Translations under genes and position numbers: made by a program
The notes under the pieces: generated by a model
What the model saw: only the letters and a program-made list of their open reading frames with translations
The model's database searches: none
What the model was told of the DNA's origin: nothing
Shown here: positions 1 to 13,065 of the stretch, one piece after another
Position numbering within the stretch: position 1 is the first letter of the stretch
How the letters are laid out: each line of letters starts with the position of its first letter
NCBI RefSeq assembly: GCF_020740795.1
Contig: NC_067283.1
Coordinates: 7,281,659-7,345,658 of the forward strand
Length of the DNA: 64,000 bases
Source of the DNA: Apus apus
Taxonomy: Eukaryota > Chordata > Aves > Apodiformes > Apodidae
Direction: 5' to 3'

Positions 1-586
1 AATATAGATGAATAGACTGTAAGTTGAAAGGAGGAAGCAAGAAGAGGTAAAAAACAGGCAATACCTAAACATTCATGGGTCATCAGAAAATGACACATTG
101 TTAATGGGTGTGTTGTTAGCTGCTGGCACAGGCAGGACAAAAACAGTGCATGATGGAAACCCAACGAGAATAAAAATTCTGACATATTCTCTTTAAAGTA
201 CTCAAAATAGCCCTACCCTTTTCTAGCAGATAAACTTTAAAATATATTCTTTAAAAAGAAAATAGGGAATGCCAGTTAACACCATTTCTGAAAAGAAACA
301 AAGAAACAAACAAAAAAAACAAACACAAAAAACCAACCTGTAAGAAAGTAAGAATTAGTTTAGTGCATGTGGGATCACACAGATTCATACATGAAGCAAG
401 TATCAGGTGACAGAGGGAATAAGGAACACAGATAATGAAGCCAAGAGATTTACTAAACTATTTTCTTTCCAGAAATAATACAGGAGATCATCTTGCACAA
501 AATAAAGGTTATTACACATAATTCACTGGGTAGAAGCAATGAGTACAACATAAATAATGGACATGACCATCAGAGGGGCTGCTCAT

Positions 587-655
587 AGAACAGGTTGGAA
601 AAGAACCTGGAAGGTCAGCTAGCCCAGCCTCCTGCTCACAACAGTTCAAACACAG
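587..655 (-). repeat. CR1-like LINE scrap, antisense
   Basis: The plus strand reads like a degraded reverse complement of the CR1 3' end: a 'ggttggaaaagaacctggaaggtca' type start followed by 'agcccagcctcctgctca'. This matches the usual avian pattern (ttggaagggacct...gtccaacccctgctc) only loosely. No tail repeat remains. It could be a chance resemblance. Confidence 0.35.
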
Positions 656-3600
656 TCAGTTCCCCAAATGGTTTACAAATATTTTTTAAGTTCAATTTCT
701 TGTTTACATAGCACTGTAGCTACACACAGTGCTGAAAGCTGGTGGTGGGACCCTATTTGAAATAATTTGTGTCCTGAACAAGCCAAGTACAAACAACAGA
801 GATCAGGGCACAAAGGTGATATTCATATGGCCTAAATCACACCTAAATCCCTTTGTCTAGTATTTCCTATTAGATGGCTCCAAGGAGCTCTCTACTCAGA
901 CTTTAGCCCTTCTGAATTGAATTTTGGAGGTACCTAGTTGTCTTTTCTGTCTAAGCATAAAGACTTCAGCAGAATTTGAGCATGCTTCCTCCTATTCATT
1001 AGTAAGTTACTTTGGAGTAGTAAAATAAATATTACTATTATTTAAAGCTTTGAAAGAAAACAATTCAGCTAGAAACTAGACCATCATAGTACTGCTGAAA
1101 AAGAAACTGAGCTGGCATGACTATGGGAGCTAAAATTCAGCCTCTGCCCTGTCCCCAAGGGCCATTACTATGAGCTGTTACAGAATATGGTCCCACAACA
1201 CGTAACATGGTCACATCCATGGAGCTGTGTATTCCCCAGGTTCAGTGTGGGACAAAAAAAAGAAAGAAAGAAAAAAAAAAAGCCACCTAACAGAAAAACT
1301 CAACAGCTTCATCTAACAACAGTTACAGTCTTCAGATAAAAGCCAGCTAACAAGTGCCTACCACAATACTTTCTCAAATTCTAGTCGAAGAAAAAAACAG
1401 TGCACCTTGGAAGATACAGGATAGCTGAGAGCCCAGGCTTCAACTCAACAAGTTTAGACATGTCCAAGACAGTTATGACTTCATTTTTTTTGCAGTGTGA
1501 GCATGTCAACTAAGTACAGGAAAGAAACTCTCATTGGTCTAAAAAAGCCTTTAAAATAGCATGGTCCAGCTAGCAATTCAAGAACAGATTCCTTTTGCCT
1601 ATCAAGACAGTCTAAAGTAAGTAAAACGAAAACAGACAAATTAATTGAAAAATTAAACTGAAAATATTCTTAAAACTCTTTACTTACATGAAGTTATTAG
1701 TAATTTAAACACCCACTGACTATGTCTAGTTAACAAGACTGAAGATCAAAATTTTCTGCTTTTCCATAAAGTAGGTACAGAATCAACAATACTGCCTGTG
1801 TTCTGGTTATCAGAGAAGGCCACAGGTAGAGCACACAAAATGTGAATCAGTTTACCAAGTTTTCTGTATTTATTTTTTACCAACAAACACATTTAAAGCA
1901 GAAATAATTGTATCTCCAAGCTGTACACAGCATAGGATAGGACAACAAATACTGTCCCGTTCCATCACAAAAAGAGACAACAGAACAGCCAGCCATGAGC
2001 CAACCCTTACTGCTACATTTAAGACCTTAGGGAAATTATTTCTTTAAATAATCTTGCTTACAGATCATTTATTTCTTGAGTTACCCCCTCCCCCATTTCT
2101 GGGCCCACTTCTCTCCTAAAGGGTTTCTGGAAGACAAAGGCAGAAAAGGAAATTAGAATTCCTGCTGAATGTTTTGCACTTTCCTTTGTATAAATCTCTA
2201 CCAGGATGCCTGATGCAAGGTTAATTATGCAAAACATGAACCAGGAAGAATTGTGTGTCAGAAGACTGAAGTAGAAAGACAGTGTTTCCCAGAATCTTAT
2301 GGCTTGTACATCCCACCTCCTCTGCTCCCTCTAGAGCAATTCTGCTGTGAGCTGTTTTTCCTAAACTTACATCCCTATGGGTTAGAGAACATTCACTGTG
2401 GCACAGTGTTTGCCCAGGAGGCTGAAAGCAAAACTGAGGAGAATTCTATCAGTTTCATTTAATTCCTCCTTAACAAAAAAACAAGCAACAAACAACGAAA
2501 ACACCACACAACACAAACCACCAGCTACAGTTATACTAGTAAATTAAACATAGCTGGTAATGTTGGCCTTCAAGAGCAGCCTGCACATCCATGCTATCTA
2601 ATGCTCAAACTCCCAAACAGAGCCCCACACATCAACTACCTTGGGGATGCTGTGAGGCCCCCACAAACCCTTGGGCCAGCCCTGAGGACCTGCTGACAGG
2701 CCCAGGCCAACCTGCACAAGCAACTGCTGCAATAATCTGACAGCAGGGACGATGGCATCCAGTGACTCCAAACATTCCCTGTTGGGTTTTTTCCCGGCAC
2801 AGCAACAGTCCCTGCGAGGAAGTGGAGCACTTCAGGTGCCAGAACACTACTTCTAGCTACAAGCATGCCACTAATGAATACAAAGCACAAGCACAGCCAT
2901 TAATTAACCCAATTTATGAATGGTGAAATTTAAGGAAATTGAAATGAACAGTTCTTCTCTATATTTTATTTCGAAATTCCCTTTTCCAAGCCTTTCTTAA
3001 CAATGAAAAGCATCTGATCCATTTCTAAGTAAGGTTCTAGTCTTGTACAGTTCAGTGAGCCATGGTGAGGAAACAAAATACAACACTCACTTTTATTACA
3101 AGTAGTGGGGGAAAACGGAGATGGAAAAAAGTTGGACTAGGAACAAACCCACAAGAAACAGAGAATAGGAACTAGTCAATAAGGAACTGGAAAGGCTGGG
3201 AGAAAAAAAAAAAACTTCTACTGACCACCTGAGGAGAAGATGGTTAAGCCTTCTGAAGCAACTAACAAGAGTCTTCAGTGCACGTATCTTGAGGGTAAGA
3301 GGAGGCCTTAATCCAAATGGAAAACCAAAATAACAGAACCAACAGCCCAACGTGTTTGTGAAAATGTTAAGGACAACTGTTTCACAAAGTTGAGGATGCC
3401 AGAAGAGCAGTTACTTCACACTTCACTCTATCAGGGCAGGCTCCATTTTAAACATCTCAATGTGTACAGTGACTTGGCTGAAAGTGTTAATGAAAAGCAC
3501 TCACTGGAAGGGAAAAAAATGAGCACAGCAGAAAGAGAAGAACTCATTTTTATCTTCAATTAACTGAAATAAGAAAAGCAAATTTCAACAAACTCTTTGA

Positions 3601-5726
3601 ACTTGTTGGTTGAATCTCTTGAGAATGTGATTTAAAGGAGAACTGGCAGTTATTGTACTGGAATATGCACAATGGCAAAGTATTCTAACGCAGGGGAGAG
3701 ATAGGAAATGTAGTGTGAACAACATGGGCTGCATCAAAAGCAGCCAGTAGTAAGAGTCTGAAACTAGGAAGAATCATATTAGGAATGGAAACAAGGACAT
3801 TTTAATGAATATAAAGGAACAGCATAAACTGTCAGGGATAAAAATCAGAGGAGATAAAAGCACAGCATGCATTATTACCACTGTGCAATATAAAAGGCAA
3901 ACAAAGTTTCAGAAATATTTTAGAAGTAAGAATAAAAACACAAAAGTCAGTACACAACAACGTTAAAGAACAATAAATAGATAACAAAACAGAACCAAAT
4001 GTCATTCTCCGTATCTCAGCCTTCATGAAACAGATTTATTGTAGCTAATACTAAAACTGATTTTGTTATTAATAATCTGGGAAATTCAACTAGGCTGGAC
4101 TGAAAGAAATTCCATAAAAAACAGAAGTCCTCTCTAAACTATGAGTTATCATCTTCCATAATACAGTTCTGATGAAACTGCCCCAGAACAGGTTGGCAGC
4201 AACGAACTACAGCATTCAAAGGGTATTTATTTGCAAATTATCTTCAATCAGGGTGGGAGAAGATGACAAGAAAGTTCCTCCCCCAGGCCCTGCGCGAGGA
4301 AATTCACACATGGCTGAGGCAGGGATTATAGTGATTTTAAAGGATAAGATCTCAATCAAAATAATTCTGATAAATTGAGAAGTGGTTCATATCAACCAAG
4401 TGAAATTTACTAAAGACTAGCAAACTTTTGATAGATAAATCAGGTAAGTTAACAAGATGTTGCTATAAAGGTTAAGCTTGTTCAGAAAAGAACAAAGGAG
4501 ACAATCTCCTAATCAATAATTAGTTCTTCATATTAGCTGTGGTGTCTTAACTGTGAGTAGTACAAGACAAAACTAGCTTAATCAGCAGTAAAGAATATTT
4601 ATTCTATTCTTTAGAAAATTAGTTACTCAAGCCAATTGCCTAGAGATACAGTGGAATTGCATTCACCAAGCACTTTAAAAACAAGTTGGATAAACATTTG
4701 TCAAAAATTGTACAGATACACAAGACAGAATCATAAGCAAGATCACTCTGAAGTCTTTTTTTTGGCCATACAGTTCCATTCATCTGTGACAATATAGCCA
4801 AACTAAATATTCATTTTATGTAAAATAATTTAATTGTACTTCGGAATTCCACACTGCAGGGAAAAAACCTAAATAATTCACACATTCTGTATTTATGCAA
4901 TGGCTTCCTAACAACATCTCCCAAATTTTAATATAGCATACTTCCCCCCTTTATTAAGAACAATTTGGAGCCATCCTGTCATGTTGTGTTGAGAAAACTT
5001 CCACTCAGAATACTGCAAACAGTCTTCACTGCCAGACAAAGACAGGAGAGTAGACACCAATTCCTTTTATCTTATTGTGCCATACAAGTGATTCAACTGC
5101 ACATGCTCTAATGAATATAAAAATATAATAGGCAAAATAAAAAAAACTGTATTCTTTCTGAAAACTGTTTTTTCTTATTGATAGACTAATTAAAACTATA
5201 TTTTGCAAGAATTTATTGACAGTAAGGACACAGAAAAAAGGAAAAAAGGAAAAAAAAGCCCTTGGTTTGGGGGAGAATCTCCTAGTTTGTTCGGATTTCC
5301 GGTGGTTTCTTCAAGATTAACAATTATAACATTGATAAAGACAGTAGTGAAAATTAGTAATTATACATTTTTATTGGAATGGTTGGCCATAGGATTTGGT
5401 GCATGTGAGATTTAATAAAAATACTTCCGAAATTATGATAGGAAAGAATATTCTGAAAGAAGCAAGATCTAATGTTATTTTATTAAAACAGGTATATATT
5501 GATATACTTTCAGGAAGAAGCTTTCAGAATTCCAGAAGCTATTGTTAACATAAAACATATTACTTATACTATTATCTTAGAGTACTTTGAATATTCAATG
5601 TAAGAATGATTTTGAGGATCAAAGTGAGAACTGAAGCTCCCAAATCAACAACAACATTTGAGGCAAGAATCAGTTAGATGAGAACAACTCATCTGTCTAT
5701 ATGCCATGAAGAACACTCTCAACAGC

Positions 5727-5757
5727 TTTTTTTTTTTGTGTGTGTGTGTGTGTGTGT
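5727..5757. repeat. T11 + (GT)10 microsatellite
   Basis: A run of 11 T is followed directly by ten GT units. This is a perfect dinucleotide microsatellite inside KMT2C intron 1, probably length-polymorphic. Confidence 0.95.
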
Positions 5758-7580
5758 CTTTTCAGCCAACCAACCATTATATATAACATGACTATAGGCA
5801 ATAAAAATCTCATACACTCTCCTGCAAGAGCTCCTATATTGAAAAATTCAGCCTAAAAACCAAGCATCCTCAAACCTCATGCAACCAAGACTATAGCTTT
5901 GCAGGTACTACTTTAAGCTGGCAGTGCTACCCAAAGACATAGCTCTGCCCTGCAGCAGCCTGGCCACTTGTTCTGGCCCCCTCCCTCATGCTGCAACAAA
6001 CACATTTCTCTGCCAGGTTAGTTTTAACCCAGGTCAATTTCCCAATGCAGTTCACCACATGGCTACACAAATGCCTGGGTCAGCACAAGGGAGAGAACAA
6101 ACAGCTGGTAGCGGAGGGAGGGCAGCACTGCTGGTTCTTTCCCCTGCCAGAATCAGCTTAAGATTTATGGTGTTTGGGGAAAACAACCACCTGATGCACT
6201 CCATACACTCCCTGCCTATGTTTCTCTAAGTAAGAAATATTCTAGATTGTAAGAGCTTTTTCCTACTTCATCTTATTTTCTTTCGGAAGAATGAAAGCAT
6301 CAATGCTCCTAGAACTTCCTGAACTTCAAACTTCTTTTGACTAACCCACCTGACAACCTCAGGAATGGCACAAATGGGAATGTTTAGTGCCATCCTTCTA
6401 GTAAAAAAAAAAAAAGAAACAAAAAAAATACAGAATGCAATGAAGTTACTAGCAAGCAGGATTTGCTGAAGTAAAATCTTGCTTATCTGTATTTATTCAA
6501 ACTATGTGAATCATGCAAATTGTTATTAATTTATAATTAAAAATATTAAACATAGAGAGGAGGAAAGCTTTCCATCTTTTTTTTAAATTGCTAGTTGCTT
6601 GTTTACCAATTCATAACATTTTTGTGTACCTATGACAGTGTTTCTTAAAAAGTTAAATCCACAGCATCAGTGTGTAACAACATAAGGGAGTGATCATTAG
6701 CCATGGATAAGGAAATTCTATTTTCCCTAGTTATACACAAGCCTACTACTCCTCCAACATTGTTGTGGGACAGCTGGCCTGAGGAGAAAAAAAAAAAAAA
6801 TCAACTCTGGCCTGAGAAAGGCAGAGCTTACCTATTCTCAGGCAGCCAACTGCCTTGGAAATCCATCTCTCAAATCAAATGACAACAAAGAATAGGAAGG
6901 TCCATTTCCAATTACTTATCTTATGAAAGAACAATGACAAGAAGTTAGTAGGAGTTGAACATGCTAACAAGAACAAAAAAAATATCCATGAGCATAGCCA
7001 AGAAAATTGAAGGAGTTTATTGTTTTAAGATGGAAAAAGTCTCCTATGTCACTGAAAACAGGATGAAAAGATGTCTGGTGTGAAGATGGCTTAGAGAGTA
7101 GAAACCAAGAGACTGGGCTCTTATTCATTCTTCTGCAAAGACATGCCTTACAACCACTACACCTAACATGATGAGGTTCCACAGACTGTCATACTTGGTC
7201 TGACATGATACACTCCAATAGCTCTCAGAGGTCCTCTCATGACAAGTGCTACAGAAGTTCAATGGATCATCAAATACAAACAGTAACAGACTAACAGCTG
7301 CAATGTCAAAAAAAAAAAAAATCCCAAATATTCTTCATTTGCAAGTGCAGTCTGTTTCAAATTGTGGAAAGAGTAGGTTAAGGTTATAGAAAAATATGTT
7401 TCCCACATTAAACCTAATCTCACTCCAAGACACAACTGAATACACCACTTCCCATTAATCAGCATTTTAACCGCTTTCATAACATGGCAAAACAATTCTG
7501 TAAAACCCACTATGTGTAAAAACTTTCACAGTCATCCATCACACAAATCCTATCAAGAACTGAAAACAACAGATTAATAC

Positions 7581-7608
7581 AGAGATCATTTACCAGAGAT
7601 CATTTACC
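7581..7608. repeat. 14-bp perfect tandem duplication
   Basis: The unit agagatcatttacc occurs twice back to back (7,581-7,594 and 7,595-7,608) with no mismatch. It is a small recent duplication in intron 1 with no evident function. Confidence 0.9.
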
Positions 7609-10405
7609 TCCTGAGCAAAATAGTATCGTAAGCAGTATAAGCCAGGCTCCTATGCAAGAACCACGTAAGACTGTTGGGGAATTGCTTGGTAGTAAGAATA
7701 TGATGGAAGCAGTAACACAGCAGAGGCTGCTGAAGAAAGCAGTACAAAGCTCCCATGGGGCCCTGGTGCCCGGAACTTGGTCCTGTTCTAGGATGGACTA
7801 GAAAGGCCTTCAAAGAGCAAACATCCTGTCTTGATTATGAAGCCTACTCCTGTGCCTCATCTCTTCACACTGTGTCATCTAGGATGTACCTTCTGGCTTC
7901 TGGCCAAACATTTTTATTCATGGCTCGTACAAGCACACGTACAGGCCAGTGTTTGCTGCAATACCTTAACCCTTATCCATCAACAGCTGCACAAAGCCCT
8001 TCCACCTTGCCAGGTGATAATGACTTTCCCTAACTGTGAACAGGTATTTAGGAACATTTTCATTACATAACACAATATAAATTTTACAGTTGCACATGTT
8101 AAATTTTGAAGTGCGAAAAGGGCAGGCAAGTAAACATACAAGTAAGTATCACACAGAAGGTGTGTGATGTACTTAAGAAACACAGATGAGCTATAGAGAG
8201 AATCCAGCCAACACGTTAAGGTTCTTTTGAAATTGCTAGGTATCTTTAAATACTGGCTTACCCTAAAGCAAATGCAGTTAAAGTAATGACAAACATTCTT
8301 AAATAATCATTTCCTGGCAAAAATACTAGGCTTATGTATCCTGAAAACTATCTGCATGTATGAAATCTATAGCCTTCGAAAACCTCCTGCAGCTGACCTT
8401 GGCCAAAGAAATGGAAAACTAGGACAAAAATTGACACAAAGGTAATTCAAAATAAACACACAAAAAGTTTGCCACCAATGTCATGCTTTTTGACATCATT
8501 ACCCTATGTTGTTTTAAATGACACACATTTGCAAAAAAAATAATTTGAAACACACATAAAAGCCTGAGGGATGCTGAAAACTATTGAGAATTAGCTTAGA
8601 TACAGACTTACAAAGTAACAGTTACGGCCACAATCTGCAAGACTTCTGATACTAAATATTTGCTAACAACCTACATCTGTTTCTGGTGCTTATAATCTCT
8701 ATAGATTAAGAAAACTCTAGTACTTCAAATAGCTTACAAAAATGTTTACTGCACCTGTACAACACTAGTCTGATACATTTTCTAGAGTAAATGTTCAAAC
8801 AATGACAATATAGTTAGAACAGAACTGATACTCTTCCCTTGCAACTTTTTTTTTTATGAAATTCCTGTCCTCAGGTGCATAACCCAGAAGTTGAGGTATA
8901 ATCCAAGTACAGGAGTTAAATTTCCAAGATTGCAGGCCATATGATGAGATGACCTACAATTATTTCCATTTTTTCCTATGCCATACCAGCAAAACTTCTT
9001 TTTTAGCCATACACCTGAAAGTTCCTTTCTCCCACATCACTTTGTATTTACAGTAAGGCAACTTCATTATCTTTTTGTAGCTTTCCTAAGTGCAATCTCA
9101 CCACCTTTTAAATTAATTTGAAAGCTGATACTACAAAAACATTTTCCTTTTCCATTGCTTTGATTATAGTTCTTTATGTTCCTTCCTTCTTCCTGATGGA
9201 CACAATGAACCTACTTGCTCTCAGATTCAGGTCTCTACATGGACTGTTCTAGTTCCACCTCTTGAATTTGAACTGCTGCTCTACACAGATATCCAGTCAT
9301 CGCAATGTAAGGAGGAAAATTCAAGTGTTTGTCCAGCAGTTTAGGCAAGAAACAAGCTATCTGTGAAAATCCTCAGGGTCACAAGTGCTACCCTCTTTTA
9401 AACATATCCTCCAAATCTGATGTCTATGAATCATTCACCGATGCTGAGATAGCCAGGGTACTTGAACTTCTGCATGTCCTTTTGCTCACAGCATTCTCAC
9501 AGCTTCCTTGTGCTTTCCCAATACATTTCTTACATTTACATGCTGTCTTATCTTCACATTTAAATTAAGAAACTGTTTGTGCAGAAGCAATCTTTGCTTA
9601 TGCGTTTGTACTGCATGCACTATAATGGTGCCCTGGCCTGTAGGCACAATTACAATATAAATAATAAAAATGAACTGTTCACCTAAGATAAAGTCTCCTG
9701 ACAAGGCTATTCATGAAGCTGTATCTTTCAAGCAATGATAAAAAGCTGTTGTAGCATCATGCTCCACTATCAGTAACTCTCCAGGTGCTGACGCCACAAA
9801 GAAACTGATTTCTGGTTCATCACCTACAGGAAACCTGAACTGTTCCCTATACTGTGCTCACATGACCACTGGAATTTTTACCAATAACCAGGTAAAACAC
9901 CGAGTGACAGAGACCTGCACAGAGTTGTCCTCCTGAAGAACCCTCTGCTCCCTTAACATAAGCCAACTTCTGGAAAGAGCTGAGAATCCTAGGAGCCTCA
10001 CAGCTTCAAGGCAGTTTTCCATCTGTCTGATTAGAACTCATCAAATTTGCTTAACAACATGGCCTACAAGAAGGTAAAACACCAACCTACAGCATTCTCC
10101 AATATGGCATCGTTCTTTAATGGAGCCATCCATAGCTGAGGAATTATTCTATTTTGGCTTTGCTGGTTTAATGCACAGCTCTTCTTTTTATCATTACTTA
10201 GACTGCACTTAGACTGAACGTTCAGTGGAACATTTCCTATAATGGGATAAAGCAGTTGAACAATTTGACTGGCTAATAGCGATTTAGACATGTGATTACA
10301 GTACAGAAAATGGTCTGACATATGCTCTTTTATCTGGTTTACATGAGGCATATTAATCCAACTGGAAAGCACAGAAGTGAAAAGGAAGATAGGACCAAAC
10401 ATCCA

Positions 10406-10484
10406 TGTGAAAAAAAAAACAAACCAACAACAAAACCCAAAAAAACCCAACACCACACCAAAACAAAACCAAAACAAAACAATC
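10406..10484. repeat. A/C-rich low-complexity tract
   Basis: About 80 bases consist almost only of A and C, with irregular CAAAA, CAAC and CCAAAA units. The long minus-strand open frame across it (F/W/G/V-rich) is an artefact of this composition. It could be the decayed A-rich tail of an old retrotransposed sequence, but no body was recognised next to it. Confidence 0.8.
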
Positions 10485-11566
10485 AGAAAATATTTTTACT
10501 TCTTTTATTTCTGCATTTGCTTAGCTAATTGTAATCAGTATCTTGTAAATAGCAACATTTACAAAATAAATCCATTTTCTCCCCAAAATGGATGCAACTA
10601 AAAAAAGACCAGTCTATAGATACTCTGCAAAAGTTAGAAAAATCACTTTTTAATGAAAACTTGGTTCAAAAAGCATTTATGGCTTATGTCATAAGGCCTT
10701 TTCCAACATTACAGGTTTCCACAAAGAGAGAGGACACCAGCCATGCTTAGCACCAAATCACACAGAAACAATTGTAGTGTGAAGAAAAGGAGTATTGATT
10801 AATTTAATTATTTTTTTTCCTCAGCTAATTTCATTTCTGGCTCTTACCAAAACGCTTATACTGATGTCTGCATAAGTACATATTTTTTACAGGAAAATTT
10901 CATTTCCTCCTAAAACTACTTGACAATAGCCCCATGACACTAAAGACCTAACTGATATAAAGGAATTACCTCTTCAACACCCACCTTTCATCAAGAACAT
11001 GTACACAACCTCAGATTGGCCTACAAGACACACCAATTTTCACAAATAACACTATTTTGCCTTTTTTTTTTGTTTTTGCAGATGGGTACATTTCAGTTGA
11101 ATTTGCATCTTCTCTTCGAAAATCAAATATTCAAAGCTTTCCTACATAAGGTTTGGATTCTACACGCACAAATAAAACCAAAGTATGCAAAACTACGAGT
11201 AAAGCAGACCAACCAAGAACTTTACCACGTGTACATTCGCCAACCACTTTTACCCATCGCTATATGAAAACTTGTATCAAGCAAATACATAAGATAATGA
11301 AAAGAGGGAGCTGCAAACAATGTGTCTCCACCAAAACCAGGGGGTGAACGTTAAAATATTTGAAGGGAAACTTTCATCATCGACAACAAAAAAATCCATA
11401 CATCCCAAACTAATGATATCGTTCTGCCCTGGGATATTTCTGTAACGTGTCCTTGCAAAAAGAAATTATAACAGAGGAAGGCACAATCTTTGACTGCCTT
11501 TAGGAGCAGCCCAGCAGAATCTCTTGCTGGTGTTTTGGAACTTCCACTGTGACACGACGGTGAAAG

Positions 11567-11609
11567 TGGAGGATCTTAAAGGTCTTTTCCAGCCTAAACG
11601 ATCCTGATT
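11567..11609 (+). repeat. CR1 LINE 3'-end scrap
   Basis: The sequence 'ggatcttaaaggtcttttccagcctaaacgatcctgatt' closely follows the last part of avian CR1 (gatcttaaaggtcttttccaacctaaatgattctatgatt). Only the 3' tip is present. It lies right at the left boundary of the CpG island, on the strand opposite to KMT2C. Confidence 0.7.
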
Positions 11610-12171
11610 GGGAAACCGACGGCGAGATCCGAGGGGGGCATCAGGCGGAGCGCCCGCAGCTCCCCCGGCTGAAGGGGGTGTCAAAACTGAAAGCGTTCCC
11701 GCAAAACAAAGGGAAACAAACTCTGAAGCCCCCCCAGGCTCCAACCGACTCAGGAGCGCAGGTTCCCTCTGGAAAGGCGCTCGCCCAGCTCTGCCCTGCT
11801 ACTGCTGCCGTCGGGTATGCCCCGGCAAGACCCATCCTCCTCAGAAACAACCCGCGGGGAGCGCAGCCAGCTCGGCCCGGCCTGCCGCGGCACCTCACGC
11901 CTTGTCAGCGGCAGAGCGGCCATGCCCGCCTCTCTGCCCGGCTCTCTCAGCGGGGAAAACCGGCTTCCTTGGCACCGCCGCCTCCCCCGCACCCGCGCTC
12001 CTTGCGGGGACTTGCGCGCTCCTCAGGGGAGAGGAGCGGCCCCTCCGGAGCGGCTCCCGAAGGGGGGGGGATGGGGGGGGTGGGCGGCAGCGGCCGCTGG
12101 GGCGAACCGAACGCCCGCGCCCCCGGCGGGGAGAGGCCGCGGTGAAGGGGAACGTGCCAGAGCCGAGGCAT

Positions 12172-12192
12172 CCCCCCCCCCCCCCCCCCCCC
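12172..12192. repeat. C21 homopolymer
   Basis: An uninterrupted run of 21 C, next to CpG-rich sequence in the 5' part of KMT2C intron 1. Length is likely unstable or mis-assembled. The complementary G run could form a G-quadruplex on the sense strand of KMT2C. Confidence 0.95.
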
Positions 12193-12418
12193 GTTCCCCC
12201 TCCGGTTTGTTGCTCCTCGCCACCGTCCCGCCGTGAGGAGCTGCCGCCTGACAGCTCCGTTCCCCACCTCCCGGCTCACGGCGGGGCTGGCGGCGAAGAA
12301 ACTCCTGCCTCAACTTTGCGTGAGCGCCTCCGCACCCGCCTGTGCGGGAGGAAGGGAGGGGGGTGGTTCTCCTCGCCACCCGCCGAGAACCGGCTTTTCT
12401 TTCCCAAAAAAAGAGGAA

Positions 12419-12433
12419 GGGGGGGGGGGGGGG
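12419..12433. repeat. G15 homopolymer
   Basis: An uninterrupted run of 15 G followed by A-rich sequence, inside the purine-rich block 12.4-12.75 kb. On the KMT2C sense strand it is a C run. Confidence 0.95.
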
Positions 12434-12869
12434 AATAAAAAAAGTGAAAGCGACGTGGAACTGCCGTCCAGCACAAGGGAATAGCCAGACGACGCTGAAG
12501 GCAGCCAAGCGTCCTGGAGGAGAAGAGACCCAAAAAGGAGAGAGGGGAAGGTGCAAAGGGGGGGAAAAAAAGGAGGAAGAGGGTGGAAGGGAAGAGCTAA
12601 AGGGAAACTCCGAAGAAGGAGGAGAAGAAAGGAATAGGGGCGATGAAAGAAAAGTGGAAAAGAGAGCAGGCGGAGGAAGACAAAGGTGAAAAAGGAGGAG
12701 GGGAAAGTGCAAAGGGGAGAGGAGGCGAAGAAAGAAGGGCCCTTCTCAAAATGGCATTAGGCAGGAGGGAGGGGGCGACAAGCAGCCAGGCTCCGCTGAC
12801 AGCTCTGCCTGCGCCTGGCCGCCTGCCCCCTGCCCCTCTCCGTCTCGCACACACCAACGCCGAACTTAC

Positions 12870-12980
12870 TTCTTTCTGGCTCTCTGGAAAGGGGAAGCGC
12901 CATCTTTGCGAGGCCGGCCCCTAGGTCTTTTGTCTGTGGCTGCTGCTGCTGCTGCTGGGGGGGGAGCTCCAGGCTCGGGG

Positions 12981-13012
<32 letters not shown>

Positions 13013-13060
13013 AGGCGGCTCCACCACCGCCACCACCAGACTCTTGTCCTCCGTTGACAT
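12870..13060 (-). CDS. KMT2C: KMT2C (MLL3) exon 1, coding part: N-terminus of the H3K4 methyltransferase
   Basis: KMT2C is a very large nuclear protein that monomethylates histone H3 lysine 4 at enhancers within a COMPASS-like (MLL3/4) complex. Only the first 63 codons plus 2 nt are here. Visible in order: an acidic start (MSTEDK), a hydrophobic V-rich bit, a run of ten Q (residues 17-26), PPEPGAPPP, six A (36-41), then KRPRGRPRKDG (44-54), an AT-hook core (RGRP) known at the N-terminus of this protein, and ASPFQRARK. The part from the AT-hook onwards matches the human protein as I know it; the Q tract does not, since human has proline runs there. The start ATG (13,060-13,058) has A at -3. 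The exon ends in the second K codon (AA|G) at a strong donor GTAAGT, so the intron is phase 2; the open frame would stop at once if unspliced, which supports the donor. The catalytic SET domain and PHD fingers lie far outside the window. Confidence 0.95.
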
Positions 13061-13065
13061 CCTAG

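Larger units (their letters stand above)
1..12869 (-). other. KMT2C: KMT2C intron 1 (5' part, runs off the left edge)
   Basis: This stretch follows the exon 1 splice donor (minus-strand GTAAGT, GT at 12,869-12,868) and continues to the window edge. I saw no coding exon of KMT2C in it; the acidic region and first PHD-type fingers known to follow exon 1 were not recognised in any minus-strand frame. The left 11 kb is AT-rich and the plus strand looks richer in A than T, so the transcribed gene's sense strand is T-rich. It holds simple A-rich tracts, one GT microsatellite and one small CR1-like scrap, listed separately. The last 1.3 kb (11.6-12.87 kb) is part of the CpG island. The assignment as intron rests on the exon 1 call and on the absence of any other gene. 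Confidence 0.8.

Noticed and set aside
10064..10477. 137-codon minus-strand frame with a hydrophobic F/W/G-rich start resembling a membrane segment
   Set aside because: The hydrophobic part is only the translation of the reverse complement of an A/C-rich low-complexity tract.
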